Positions 40,295-50,939 of a stretch of 64,000 bases of DNA are shown piece after piece. Origin of the DNA: Intestinimonas butyriciproducens. GTDB lineage: Bacteria; Bacillota; Clostridia; Oscillospirales; Oscillospiraceae. The notes beneath the pieces are model-generated. The model searched no databases. It had not been told where the DNA came from and saw only the letters and a list, made by a program, of their open reading frames with translations. Numbering within the stretch: position 1 is the stretch's first letter; each line of letters starts with the position of its first letter. The stretch spans positions 2,542,001 through 2,606,000 of the forward strand of contig NZ_CP011524.1 of NCBI RefSeq assembly GCF_004154955.1, in the 5' to 3' direction. The translations under genes and the position numbers were made by a program.

Positions 40295-43200
40295 ATGAGA
40301 AAACGAATGACCAGTCTGCTTCTGACGCTGGTGATGCTGCTCTCCCTCGTGCCCGCCATGGGCGTGACGGCGAGCGCGGAGGAGACGTGGGAAACCGTCA
40401 ATTCCTATGCGGAATTGCAAACGGCAGTCAAAGCCAAGAAAGAATACATCAAACTGGGTCGAGACATTGACACCAAAGACTTCCACTACTCGGGCGGCGG
40501 TTTGGACATAGCCGATTGGCTGACTTTTGAAAACCAAACCTGTACTCTCGACTTGAACGGAAAAACCTTGTCGCTGCTGACCAGGATGGGTGATATGCCG
40601 ACTTTCATGCGCGTATATGAGGGAAGCAACCTGACGATCAAGGACAGCCAAGTTGGCGGTCAAATCACGGGTGAGTTTGAAAATGCTAACGCAGGCGACA
40701 GGTATTTAATTCATATGAATAAATCCAGTTTGACACTGGAAGGCGGCACATTCCGCGCTACTGCCAAGCCTTATGGAACCAATGTCAATGTGATTGATTA
40801 TTTAGAGAGTAATGTTACGATCAAAGATGGCGTGACCATCAGCCAACCGGAGCATTATGCGTATGGTGGGGGCGGCAGTGCTCTTAAAGGTCGCGGATAC
40901 GCACTTTGTGAACAAGAAAGAGAATTTAATTATGGAGATAAAGTAAGCCATGTTGTCATTGACGGCGGTATCTTCGACGGCTGGGTACGGCTGATCGGAT
41001 ATCCAGACACCAACGGCTCTGTTCAAATCAACGGAGGCACCTTCAAGAAGGGTGTGCAAGCGCTGTATGTAGCAAAGAAGAATAATTCTGATCCTACTGT
41101 TACAGTGAACGGCGGTACCTTTGAGGACAATGTTTATTTGCAGGACTGGGATTGGAAGGAAAGCCTTTATATGCCGTACCGTTTGAATGGCGGCACCTTT
41201 AAGGGCACAGTAGACCTTCACGCAGTAAATAATATAACCGTTTATCAAAAACCGGAAAGCAACCCCAATGTTGCGCTGGGATTGAACGAGTGCTTTGGCT
41301 ACAGCGCAGTTGTTACGCCTGACGGCACCTTTGCCGGTCCCGATGCAAAAACTGGTGTTTTGAAAAAGACAGGTGATTATGATTATGACATGTGGTTGGA
41401 GGGCACTGCTTCCAACCCCGTCCGAATCATCCCCAACGCATGGGGCATGAAGTCCGTTACGCTGGACGGCAACCCCATCGACTACGCCAAGGACTTCATG
41501 GGCGAAGTTAAGGAGATTACCAACGACACGGAGCATACCCTCACATTCACGTGGAAGCCTTTGGCGGACGAACTGAGGGGCGCAGGCTACAGCTACGACG
41601 CCAAGTGCGAGCGCTATGTTCCTGGCGCTACCTCTACCCCCACCAACTTTATTCTCGACGGCACCGAATACTACACCTATACCTTTCTCAAGGGCGCAGA
41701 CCCGACGCTCTATTCCTTTGACCTGCACCTGAATCTGAAAAAGGGCACCAGCAACGTCGGCATCGTGAGCAACGAGCATATCGTTAGGCTGCTGGTGAGC
41801 GAAGCGCCGCCCGCGCCCCCCGCACCCGTGGCGCATAGCATCAAGATTATAAACGGCTTCGGCACGGCAAATCCCACCACGGCAATCGCCGGAGAAACCA
41901 TCACCGTGAAGGCGAATGATCGCACCGCCGACAACATGATGTTCACCCGGTGGAATACGGATACCCCCGGCGTGACCTTCGCAGATGCGACCAAGCAGGA
42001 AACAACCTTTGTTATGCCGGACTGTGATGTGAAAGTGAACCCCGGATTCCAGCAGGTTTCGTTCAGAAAGCAGCCGCTCGATAGCTGGCCGCAGGTGAAT
42101 CACGGCAGCAAGGCCACCGTCACCTTCTCCGCACCCATCACCAAGTGGGAGCTGAAGGAGGGCAACACCACCGTGGCCTCCAGCGGCAACCTCTTTATCA
42201 ACACCGGAAACCCCATCACGGTGGATATTCCCGCGCAGAGCAGTGAGGTGGAAAAGACCTATACCGTCGTTGTGACGGCAAACGGTCAGAAGTTCTCCAG
42301 CGACGAGTTCAAGGTCAAATGGGTCAGCTGGCCGCAGGCTCCGGCGGTGGAGTTTACCCCCGCTGACGGGACGCAGTTCGTCGGGGAAATCGAAGTAATT
42401 GCTTCCGATGCCCTGTACGCCGGTGAGGAAATCTTTGAAATCGTCTATACCACAGACGGCACAGACCCCAAGGACAATACTGCGGCTACAAATGCCAACA
42501 CAGACTCCGTGCATATCACGCTGACGGAGACCACCACCATCAAGGCAAGAACCTATAATGGGGACGCTGCCGCAGATGCCGAAAAGTGGGGCCCGCTGGC
42601 AACAGCTACCTTTACCAAGTATTCCGATACGACCCTGCCCAAGCCCACCATCACCCCGGAGGGCATGACCTACACCGGCAGCATCAAGGCTTATCTGACA
42701 GCCCCCGCCCTGGATGGCGTGAAGCTGGAGTATCAGCTTGTTTCCCCGGGCGAAGAGCCTGCTAGTAATCAGTGGCATGAGTATAATCCTGAGATAGGCA
42801 TTGATGTATATGAATTCGGAACGATCACCCTCTATGCCCGTAGCTTTAAGGAAGTGGATATGGGAGACCATGTGGAGCATCTCACCAGTGAGAATGTATC
42901 CGCCACCTACACCCGGACTTACTCCGCCGCCATCGACAATGTGACCGTCAGCGGCAAGGTCGGTGAGACGCTGACGCAGGATGTGGTCATCCGCATGAAC
43001 GGCGACCGCTTTGAGAATGTTACGGCGGGCGAAGATGTTTCCAATTGGTTTACCAATCGGCCCGCAGGTCTGACCGCTAAGGTCAAGGCGCTTTCCGAGG
43101 CGGACGGCTACCACGAAAACCTGACCGTTACCATCAGCGGTACGCCCGAGGCGGCTTCTATCGAGCCGATTGCCGTTACCATCCCCAGGGATAAGCTGTA

Positions 43201-45217
43201 TGCAAACGGCACCGTCGATCTGACTGTCCTTTCCAACCCCAAGGCAGTCTACAACATCGGCACGGATGCAGTGCATACGCATGACTACACCGGTCAGCCG
43301 TACCTGTATCTGGACCCCGGCAATCACTATCAGGAGTGCACGGCGAACGACGGCGGCTACAACATTCAGCCTCATGCGTTCACGCCTTGGACGGATAACG
43401 GAAACGGCACACACAGCCGCCACTGCACCGTCTGCAAGATGACGGACAGCTCCACCTACACCGAAACCGCCAACCACAACTGGCAGTGGGTGGTAGACGC
43501 CCCCGCGACCCCCAATGCAGCGGGCAAGCAGCATGAGGAGTGCGTTGACTGCCACGCGAAGCGCAGTGAAAACACCGAGATCCCCATGCTGACCAGCATC
43601 ATGGTGGAGCACCTGACCGTTGCCAAGCCCGTCAAGGACGCTGCTGCGGCTATGGCAACCACCACCGACAGTTCCTACACTGTGGCAAATACCGAGTGGA
43701 TGGCTGCGGACGGTACGCCCCTTGCCATCGGCGGCAAGTTCCAGCCCGGTACGGTCTACACCGTGAAGATCACGCTGGAGACCGCTGGCGCAGGCGTATT
43801 CTCCGTTAAGTCCACCTACAACACCATCGAGGGCAAGACGGCCACGGTCAGCCCCAATCTGACCGGCGATAACCATGCGGACAGCGTGATCCTGACCTAC
43901 ACCTTTGATGCCACCGAGGGCACCTATGTTCCCACCAAGCCCGCCATCACCACCGTTGCCCTGCCGGACGGCAAGGTGGGCGATGTGTACAGCCAGACCT
44001 TGGCTGCCACCGGCACCAACCCCATCACCTGGGGCATCGAGGCCGGCACTCTGCCTGACGGCCTGACGCTGGTGGGCGACACCATCAAGGGTACGCCCTC
44101 CAAGGCCGGCGAGTTCAAGTTCACCGTCAAGGCCACCAACGGCGGCGGCTCTGACACGAAGGAGCTTACCATCAAGGTCGCCGACGCGGAGGCTGCCAAG
44201 TATCACAACGTCACCCTGACCGGCGCGGGCACCGGCGCTACCGGCGCTGGCAGCCATGCGGCAGGAACCACGGTCAACATCTACGCAGGAACCAAGTCCG
44301 GCTACACCTTCAACGGCTGGACCTCCGACGATGTGACCGTCCTCAGCGCCAGCAGCAAGAACGCCAGCTTCGTCATGCCGGATAAGGATGTCACCGTCAA
44401 GGCCAACTGGGTCTACAACGGCGGCGGCAGCAGCGGCGGCGGTTACACCTACTACACCATCAAGGCCACCGCAGGCGTGAACGGCTCCATCTCTCCCACC
44501 GGCAATGTCAGCGTCCGCGAGGGCCGGGATCAGACCTTCACCATCACCCCGAATAATGGCTACGCCGTCGCCAAGGTGCTGATCGACAGCAAGAACGTGG
44601 GCGCGGTGAAGTCCTACACCTTCGAGAATGTGAAGAAGAACCACACCATCGAGGTCGTCTTTATGAAGGCCAGCGGCAACCCCCAGACCGGCGTGTTCGT
44701 GGATGTGCCGGAGGGCAGCTACTATGAGGAAGCTGTCAACTGGGCCGTGGAAAAGGGCATCACCACCGGCACCGATGCGACCCACTTCTCCCCCGATGGC
44801 ATCTGCACCCGCGCGCAGGCTGTGACCTTCCTGTGGCGCGCCGCAGGCAGCCCCGCCGCCAAGTCCGCAGTCATGCCCTTTGCCGATGTGAAGGTTGGCA
44901 GCTACTACTATGACGCGGTGCTGTGGGCCGTGGAGAACGGCATCACCAAGGGCACCAGCGACACCATGTTCAGCCCCGACGCCACCTGCTCCCGCGCGCA
45001 GATCGTCACCTTCCTGTGGCGCTCTCAGAAGTCCCCGGCAGCGGGCACGGCCAATCCCTTCACCGATGTGAAGGCAAGCGCCTACTACGCTGACGCGGTG
45101 CTGTGGGCTGTCAAGGAGGACGTCACCAAGGGCACCACCAACACCACGTTCAGCCCTGACGCCAACTGCACCCGCGCACAGATCGTCACCTTCATCTGGC
45201 GCGCCCTTGCGGAGTAA
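40295..45217 (+). CDS. Large SLH-domain cell-surface protein
   Basis: A 1,640-residue secreted protein. A signal peptide (about residues 1-29, LLLTLVMLLSLVPAMGVTASA) is followed by a beta-helix-like region of repeated GGTF motifs (INGGTFKKGVQALYVA, VNGGTFEDNVYL). Next come Ig-like and chitobiase-type modules (VYTTDGTDPKDN), a putative-Ig module (ITWGIEAGTLPDGLTL) and two InlB/Listeria-type repeats (GYTFNGWTSDDV). Three SLH repeats (about 1467-1640) bind secondary cell-wall polymer. A sortase-like NPQTG motif lies just before the SLH block (1462-1466). The 5' half is less GC-rich than its neighbours. It is probably adhesin cargo. AAGGAGGAAG precedes the ATG. Confidence 0.9.
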   Translation: MRKRMTSLLLTLVMLLSLVPAMGVTASAEETWETVNSYAELQTAVKAKKEYIKLGRDIDTKDFHYSGGGLDIADWLTFENQTCTLDLNGKTLSLLTRMGDMPTFMRVYEGSNLTIKDSQVGGQITGEFENANAGDRYLIHMNKSSLTLEGGTFRATAKPYGTNVNVIDYLESNVTIKDGVTISQPEHYAYGGGGSALKGRGYALCEQEREFNYGDKVSHVVIDGGIFDGWVRLIGYPDTNGSVQINGGTFKKGVQALYVAKKNNSDPTVTVNGGTFEDNVYLQDWDWKESLYMPYRLNGGTFKGTVDLHAVNNITVYQKPESNPNVALGLNECFGYSAVVTPDGTFAGPDAKTGVLKKTGDYDYDMWLEGTASNPVRIIPNAWGMKSVTLDGNPIDYAKDFMGEVKEITNDTEHTLTFTWKPLADELRGAGYSYDAKCERYVPGATSTPTNFILDGTEYYTYTFLKGADPTLYSFDLHLNLKKGTSNVGIVSNEHIVRLLVSEAPPAPPAPVAHSIKIINGFGTANPTTAIAGETITVKANDRTADNMMFTRWNTDTPGVTFADATKQETTFVMPDCDVKVNPGFQQVSFRKQPLDSWPQVNHGSKATVTFSAPITKWELKEGNTTVASSGNLFINTGNPITVDIPAQSSEVEKTYTVVVTANGQKFSSDEFKVKWVSWPQAPAVEFTPADGTQFVGEIEVIASDALYAGEEIFEIVYTTDGTDPKDNTAATNANTDSVHITLTETTTIKARTYNGDAAADAEKWGPLATATFTKYSDTTLPKPTITPEGMTYTGSIKAYLTAPALDGVKLEYQLVSPGEEPASNQWHEYNPEIGIDVYEFGTITLYARSFKEVDMGDHVEHLTSENVSATYTRTYSAAIDNVTVSGKVGETLTQDVVIRMNGDRFENVTAGEDVSNWFTNRPAGLTAKVKALSEADGYHENLTVTISGTPEAASIEPIAVTIPRDKLYANGTVDLTVLSNPKAVYNIGTDAVHTHDYTGQPYLYLDPGNHYQECTANDGGYNIQPHAFTPWTDNGNGTHSRHCTVCKMTDSSTYTETANHNWQWVVDAPATPNAAGKQHEECVDCHAKRSENTEIPMLTSIMVEHLTVAKPVKDAAAAMATTTDSSYTVANTEWMAADGTPLAIGGKFQPGTVYTVKITLETAGAGVFSVKSTYNTIEGKTATVSPNLTGDNHADSVILTYTFDATEGTYVPTKPAITTVALPDGKVGDVYSQTLAATGTNPITWGIEAGTLPDGLTLVGDTIKGTPSKAGEFKFTVKATNGGGSDTKELTIKVADAEAAKYHNVTLTGAGTGATGAGSHAAGTTVNIYAGTKSGYTFNGWTSDDVTVLSASSKNASFVMPDKDVTVKANWVYNGGGSSGGGYTYYTIKATAGVNGSISPTGNVSVREGRDQTFTITPNNGYAVAKVLIDSKNVGAVKSYTFENVKKNHTIEVVFMKASGNPQTGVFVDVPEGSYYEEAVNWAVEKGITTGTDATHFSPDGICTRAQAVTFLWRAAGSPAAKSAVMPFADVKVGSYYYDAVLWAVENGITKGTSDTMFSPDATCSRAQIVTFLWRSQKSPAAGTANPFTDVKASAYYADAVLWAVKEDVTKGTTNTTFSPDANCTRAQIVTFIWRALAE

Positions 45218-45223
45218 GCGCGT

Positions 45224-45577
45224 ATGACTGAAAAGGAATGGCAGCAGATAAAGAGGCTTGACATCTCATTTGTGGTCATTGGCGGCGTTGGAACGCTGCT
45301 GATCACCGCCATGATAGTTGCTCTTTCGTACTTTGGCTGGTTTGATCAGTTCACCGACAGCGGGCTTTTATCCTCTCTGGATGAGTGGCTGGTGACGGTG
45401 CTGATCGGAGGCATTCTGCTCGTGCCATTCCTCATAGTAACGGTCTGCGGTATTCTGTTGGTGCGGTGCGATCTGCGCATCGAGCGCGAGCGCCGCAAAA
45501 AGCCGCCAGAGCCGCCGGATGAGTTCCCCAGTCTATACGAATGGCTGAATAGCAAGGCCGCTGGCAAAGACCCATAA
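45224..45577 (+). CDS. Small two-helix membrane protein
   Basis: A 117-residue protein with two transmembrane helices (FVVIGGVGTLLITAMIVALSYF and WLVTVLIGGILLVPFLIVTVCGILLV). A short loop separates them, and a basic then Pro-rich cytosolic tail ends in EFPSLYEWLNSK. It starts seven bases after the surface-protein stop and precedes a terminator, so it shares that transcript. No family recognised. Confidence 0.7.
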   Translation: MTEKEWQQIKRLDISFVVIGGVGTLLITAMIVALSYFGWFDQFTDSGLLSSLDEWLVTVLIGGILLVPFLIVTVCGILLVRCDLRIERERRKKPPEPPDEFPSLYEWLNSKAAGKDP

Positions 45578-45588
45578 GCGAACATTGG

Positions 45589-45637
45589 ACAGCGCAGCGG
45601 ACGGGCATCTCGCCCCGAAGCTGCGCTGTTCCTTTTT
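45589..45637 (+). terminator. Rho-independent terminator
   Basis: ACAGCGCAGC/GCTGCGCTGT is a 10-bp stem with a 21-base loop, followed by TCCTTTTT. It ends the surface-protein transcript. Confidence 0.7.
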
Positions 45638-45714
45638 CGCTATAAGAAACATTTAGTCCGAACACACAACACTTTGAGCCATGCCGCTGCTCCAGCGCGG
45701 CAGGAGAACGCATT

Positions 45715-46524
45715 ATGAAAAGAATCAGACGGATCATCCGACCCATGCTTTGCATGGTGGTTTTGCTCATTGCCATGACCACGGGCGTCATGGGCTGCTA
45801 TCAGAAAGACCCCGATCCCATTGAAGATCCCTCCGGCACCTCCGAAGTGGAGGCGACCCCCATTTCCACCGTCAACCGGCAGACGGAGCTTGCCGACGCC
45901 AAAAGCAGGAACCCCGACGCCGTGGCGTGGCTGTATATCCCCGGCGCGGAGGTGGACGACCCCGTGATGCAGGCGGAGGACAACGGCTTTTACCTCAACC
46001 GGGACGAGCTGCGGGAGTACAGCACATGGGGCTGCTACTACGCCGACTGCCGGAACCATCTCAGCGGGCGGGACGCGCTGGATACCAACACCGTCATCTA
46101 CGGCCACTCTGCCAACGACTGCGACCCGGACGGTGTGCGGTTTACCAAGCTGCACCGCTATATGGACGCGGACTTCGTGAAGGAGAACCCCTACATCTAC
46201 CTTTCTGTGGACGGGGACGACCTGATTTTCCAGATCACCGCCCTGTTTATTACGGACGTCGGCTTCGACTATATTGACCCCAATCCCATGGGGAGTAAGC
46301 TCACCGAGTTCTTCCAGACCGTGGAGAAGAAAAACTGGCTGGATATTGACGGTGTGACCTTCTCCGAGGGGGATACCTTCCTGACCCTCTCCACCTGCTG
46401 CCGGAAGTACGACAAGACCAACAGCGGCAATCAGCGGCTTGTGGTCATGGCAAAGCTGCTGCCGGAGGGGGCCACGGAACAGGCGTTCACCGTCAAGCTG
46501 GTGAAGAAGCCGGAAATGCCCTGA
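45715..46524 (+). CDS. Class B sortase
   Basis: A 269-residue membrane-bound transpeptidase. An N-terminal hydrophobic segment (MLCMVVLLIAMTTGVMGC) could be a membrane anchor or an imperfect lipobox. The catalytic domain has DNGFYLNRDE, the histidine in NTVIYGHSAND (His131), the cysteine in LTLSTCC (Cys228) and the arginine in NQRLVVMAKLL. Class B enzymes attach proteins with NPQTN-like or (S/P)PxTG signals. The neighbouring surface protein contains NPQTG, so it is a candidate substrate (inference). It has its own position after a terminator. Confidence 0.92.
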   Translation: MKRIRRIIRPMLCMVVLLIAMTTGVMGCYQKDPDPIEDPSGTSEVEATPISTVNRQTELADAKSRNPDAVAWLYIPGAEVDDPVMQAEDNGFYLNRDELREYSTWGCYYADCRNHLSGRDALDTNTVIYGHSANDCDPDGVRFTKLHRYMDADFVKENPYIYLSVDGDDLIFQITALFITDVGFDYIDPNPMGSKLTEFFQTVEKKNWLDIDGVTFSEGDTFLTLSTCCRKYDKTNSGNQRLVVMAKLLPEGATEQAFTVKLVKKPEMP

Positions 46525-46596
46525 AAGAAATCAGAATACGACGATAATAGGACACCCATCCTTGCGGTACTGAAAAGCAGCGTATGGTATAGGGAA

Positions 46597-46633
46597 AACG
46601 GCGGCTGCTCTGTACGGGGCAGCCGTCGTTTTT
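46597..46633 (+). terminator. Rho-independent terminator of the sortase gene
   Basis: AACGGCGGCTGC/GCAGCCGTCGTT is a 12-bp stem with one mismatch, followed by a T-run. Confidence 0.75.
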
Positions 46634-46701
46634 GCTGTCCCAACATTTTTCAGATGAAAGGGACCTATGCGTATGACAGGAGAGCACAGGAGGTGCCGCT
46701 A

Positions 46702-46734
46702 ATGCTGCGGCGACGAGCCACGCCGGGAGCATAG
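46702..46734 (+). other. Possible 10-residue leader peptide upstream of the sigma-factor gene
   Basis: AGGAGG lies eight bases before an ATG that opens MLRRRATPGA and stops. It is followed by GC-rich inverted repeats (CCGGG-rich, 46,720-46,765). The arrangement looks like a translation-coupled attenuator, but a ten-codon ORF can arise by chance. Confidence 0.3.
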
Positions 46735-46810
46735 CCGGGCGATACCCGGACACCGTAGGATACCTATGCCCTCCGACAGCCGCCGACAATTTCCATACTG
46801 AACCGCACCG

Positions 46811-46851
46811 AAGCGCCCATGCAGGCTTTTATGCCTGTGTGGGCGCTTTTT
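46811..46851 (+). terminator. Terminator-like hairpin upstream of the sigma-factor gene
   Basis: AAGCGCCCATGCAGGC/GCCTGTGTGGGCGCTT is a 16-bp stem with two mismatches and a T-run. It would stop transcripts coming from the sortase side or form the attenuator of the leader. Confidence 0.65.
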
Positions 46852-47072
46852 GTCGTTCCCGGCACTTTTTCGCCGTGGGCTGCCGCTCCCCGCCGCCCTT
46901 CGTTCTGGAAGGAACATCCACCCGAACAGAACGAAAGGAGCGCAGCATGAGCCGCGAGAAAAATATTTTTGAGAAATTTCCGCAAAAATGGCCAAAAGGG
47001 GTGTTTGCAAGACGAGTAGGGGGTGAAAGGGGAAACAACGACCTGCCTTCCGGCGCGAAGGGAGGTGAGAAA

Positions 47073-47498
47073 ATGGACCTCGACCGTCACGACGAACACA
47101 AGCAGCACGCCTTTGACAGCTTTTGCAAAAAGGTGATACGGTGCGAAGCCTACAACGCCTACCGCGCAATCGGGCGCCGGCAGGATCTTGAGATCCCGTT
47201 CAGCCAGTTGCCGGAGGAGGCGATGGAGGCACTTGCGACCTGGGACGTCTACCCCTGGGAATACACATCCTTCCCCGTGGGCGGCGACGTGATCCTCATT
47301 AAGGATGACCGGCTGGCCGACGCGCTGACCGCCCTGCCGCAGAGATTCCGGGATATCCTTCTGATGTACTGGTTCCTGGAGTTGGCAGACCGGGAGATCG
47401 GCGAGAGGCTGAGCCTGTCCCGGAGAACGGTCAACAACCGCAGGCAGCAGGCCTATGAGCTGCTGAAAAGGCTGATGGGAGGTGACGCGAATGAGTAA
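47073..47498 (+). CDS. Element-encoded sigma-70 family (ECF-like) sigma factor
   Basis: A 141-residue protein. The C-terminal half is a clear sigma region 4 (LTALPQRFRDILLMYWFLELADREIGERLSLSRRTVNNRRQQAYELLKRL). The N-terminal part (FDSFCKKVIRCEAYNAYRAIGRRQDLEIPFSQL) is a reduced region 2-like segment, as in Tn916-type element sigma factors. GGAGGTGAG precedes ATG 47073. An earlier ATG at 46947 also has AAAGGAG and would add 42 residues of basic sequence. It overlaps the HTH gene by eight bases. It probably controls excision or transfer genes. Confidence 0.85.
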   Translation: MDLDRHDEHKQHAFDSFCKKVIRCEAYNAYRAIGRRQDLEIPFSQLPEEAMEALATWDVYPWEYTSFPVGGDVILIKDDRLADALTALPQRFRDILLMYWFLELADREIGERLSLSRRTVNNRRQQAYELLKRLMGGDANE

Positions 47499-47733
47499 GC
47501 GCAGAACCGCGCGAAGCAGCCTGATCCCTTACCCGGTGATCGCCGCCGCCGTGCGGGGCGACCCGGAAGCCGTAAACCGTGTGCTGGACCACTATTCCGG
47601 CTACATAGCGGCACTGTCCATGCGTAGGGGCTGCAATCAGAACGGAAACCCCTGCTTTGCTGTGGACGAGGAGATCCGCCGTCGAATTGAGACGAAGCTG
47701 ATCGTCGCCATCCTGAGTTTCGACCTGAACTGA
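47491..47733 (+). CDS. Helix-turn-helix protein (conjugative-transposon HTH_16 type)
   Basis: An 80-residue protein with the signature IPYPVIAAAVRGDPEAVNRVLDHYSGYIAALSMR, then CFAVDEEIRRRIETKLIVAILSFDL. It matches the small HTH proteins paired with a sigma-like gene in Tn916-family elements, where they regulate recombination functions. GGAGG lies seven bases before the ATG, which overlaps the sigma gene. Confidence 0.88.
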   Translation: MSKRRTARSSLIPYPVIAAAVRGDPEAVNRVLDHYSGYIAALSMRRGCNQNGNPCFAVDEEIRRRIETKLIVAILSFDLN

Positions 47734-48162
47734 ACCCAGGCAGGCCTTAACCGTGCGCCCCCCTTTCCGCGCGGCTGAGCCCTTTGCTCCTTGACAAAGA
47801 AAGCCCGGCAAATCCCGGCGCAGCATAGAGCAGACGGATACATTCCCGTCTGTGCGGAGCCATACGGCCGGTGCGCCATGACCCTCCAACGGGGCGAGCG
47901 ATATCCACCGGGACGCAAAGCGGGCAAGGCAGCCCGCGGGCCACGATGCACAGGCGGGGCGATACTCCCTTGCAGTCATAGTCCGGGCGTGCAGCCGTAT
48001 TCAGGCGGTGAGGCGTCGCAGGCAATGAGCAGGGCCGCGCGAGAACCGTGCGGGGGGTGGGATTCCCGTGGAGCTGAAAAGCCATTCAGCCGTCCGTTTC
48101 TGCTGTTCTTTGTAAGCTATCAAAAAATGATTTGTTTTCAGACGATTAGAAAGGGGCTAACT
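47734..48162 (+). ncRNA. Gene-free, hairpin-rich region; candidate structured RNA or regulatory leader
   Basis: These 429 bases lie between the HTH and tnpW genes and show no convincing coding. They contain CAGACGG/CCGTCTG (47831-47852) and GCGGGC/GCCCGC with a 6-base loop (47920-47937). The second is preceded by GGGACGCAAAGC (47910-47921), a 12-mer identical to a conserved core of cyclic-di-GMP-I riboswitches. The other conserved half of that riboswitch is not found, so no class is assigned. It could be a leader for tnpW and the recombinase. Confidence 0.35.
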
Positions 48163-50111
<1,949 letters not shown>

Positions 50112-50114
50112 GAA

Positions 50115-50139
50115 AACGGTACAGCCGAAGCTATACCGT
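50115..50139 (+). terminator. Hairpin after the recombinase gene
   Basis: ACGGTA/TACCGT with an inner AGC-CGAA-GCT stem is followed by TCTCTCTTTCC. It is the last element-like feature before the right chromosomal junction. Confidence 0.6.
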
Positions 50140-50187
50140 TCTCTCTTTCCTCACGATGTTTTCTTATCGGGAGCAGCCTTCCGCCTC

Positions 50188-50216
50188 TTGCTTTTTTTTT
50201 CGTTTCCGGGTAAAAT
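50188..50216 (+). promoter_or_regulatory. Sigma-A type promoter of the YheO-like regulator
   Basis: TTGCTT (50188-50193) and TAAAAT (50211-50216) are spaced by 17 bases. It marks chromosomal sequence, so the element's right end lies to its left. Confidence 0.6.
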
Positions 50217-50247
50217 AATGGCACTGTCAGAAGGAGGTCCGATGTAA

Positions 50248-50889
50248 ATGACCCGTGACGAAGCCTTTGAATTTCTGGACCGCGCCGCCCGCGGCATCGC
50301 GGAAATGTTCGGCTCCTCCTGTGAGACTCTGGTCCACGATATGGGCGTGCCCACCCACCCCATTCTGTCCATTTATAACGGGCATGTCTCCGGCCGGGAG
50401 GTGGGCTCCACCTTGGATATCCTGGGCACCGCCCGGGAGCTGGACCCCGAGGCCCGGAGCAGCGATCAGGTGAACCTGTATGCCACCACCCCCTCCGGCC
50501 AGCAGATCAAATCCTCCACCTTTCATCTCATCGGAGAGGACTACAATCTGGCCCTGGGCATCAACTTTGACTACACCTCCCTTGTCTACGCCAATCGCAT
50601 TCTGGTGGACCTGATGAGTGCGGAGGCCGACCTCAAGACCGCCCTGTGGCAGGGCGGTGACTCCGCCCTGGCCGACCTTTTCGACGAGTGTCTCTCCGCC
50701 GTGGGAAAGCCCGTGGATGCCCTGAGCAAGGCGGACCGCCTGAAGATCGTGGCCATGATGGACCAGAAAAACGCGTTTTCCTACCGGAAATCGGTGCCCT
50801 TTGCCGCCCGGCGGCTGGGCGTGAGCCGCTACACGGTGTACAAATATCTCGACGAGCTGGCCCAGCGGGAGGGAGCCCCTCACGCGTAA
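50248..50889 (+). CDS. YheO-like PAS/HTH transcriptional regulator
   Basis: A 213-residue protein. The N-terminal two thirds are a YheO-type PAS domain (MFGSSCETLVHDMGVPTHPILSIYNGHVSGREVGSTLD, then FHLIGEDYNLALGINFDYTSL). The C-terminus is a DNA-binding helix-turn-helix (FAARRLGVSRYTVYKYLDELAQ). The signal sensed is unknown. GGAGG lies ten bases before the ATG. It is the first chromosomal gene right of the element and precedes the dipeptidase by 50 bases, probably in one operon. Confidence 0.88.
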   Translation: MTRDEAFEFLDRAARGIAEMFGSSCETLVHDMGVPTHPILSIYNGHVSGREVGSTLDILGTARELDPEARSSDQVNLYATTPSGQQIKSSTFHLIGEDYNLALGINFDYTSLVYANRILVDLMSAEADLKTALWQGGDSALADLFDECLSAVGKPVDALSKADRLKIVAMMDQKNAFSYRKSVPFAARRLGVSRYTVYKYLDELAQREGAPHA

Positions 50890-50939
50890 TGCAGCGCATG
50901 GGTATCCGGCCCGTCTTTTCAGGAAAGGAAGCATCAATT

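Noticed and set aside
40802-44785. 1,327-codon minus-strand frame
   Set aside because: It is the antisense shadow of the surface-protein gene, which has a signal peptide, domains and SLH repeats on the plus strand.
46947-47072. Extended N-terminus of the sigma factor from the ATG at 46947
   Set aside because: The ribosome site there is good, but the 42 extra residues are basic and unlike sigma N-termini, while ATG 47073 has its own GGAGG. Noted as an alternative.
47910-47921. GGGACGCAAAGC as evidence of a cyclic-di-GMP-I riboswitch
   Set aside because: The partner half of the aptamer (CAGGGCAAACC-like) and the third stem are not present in the expected order, so the 12-mer alone does not support the call.
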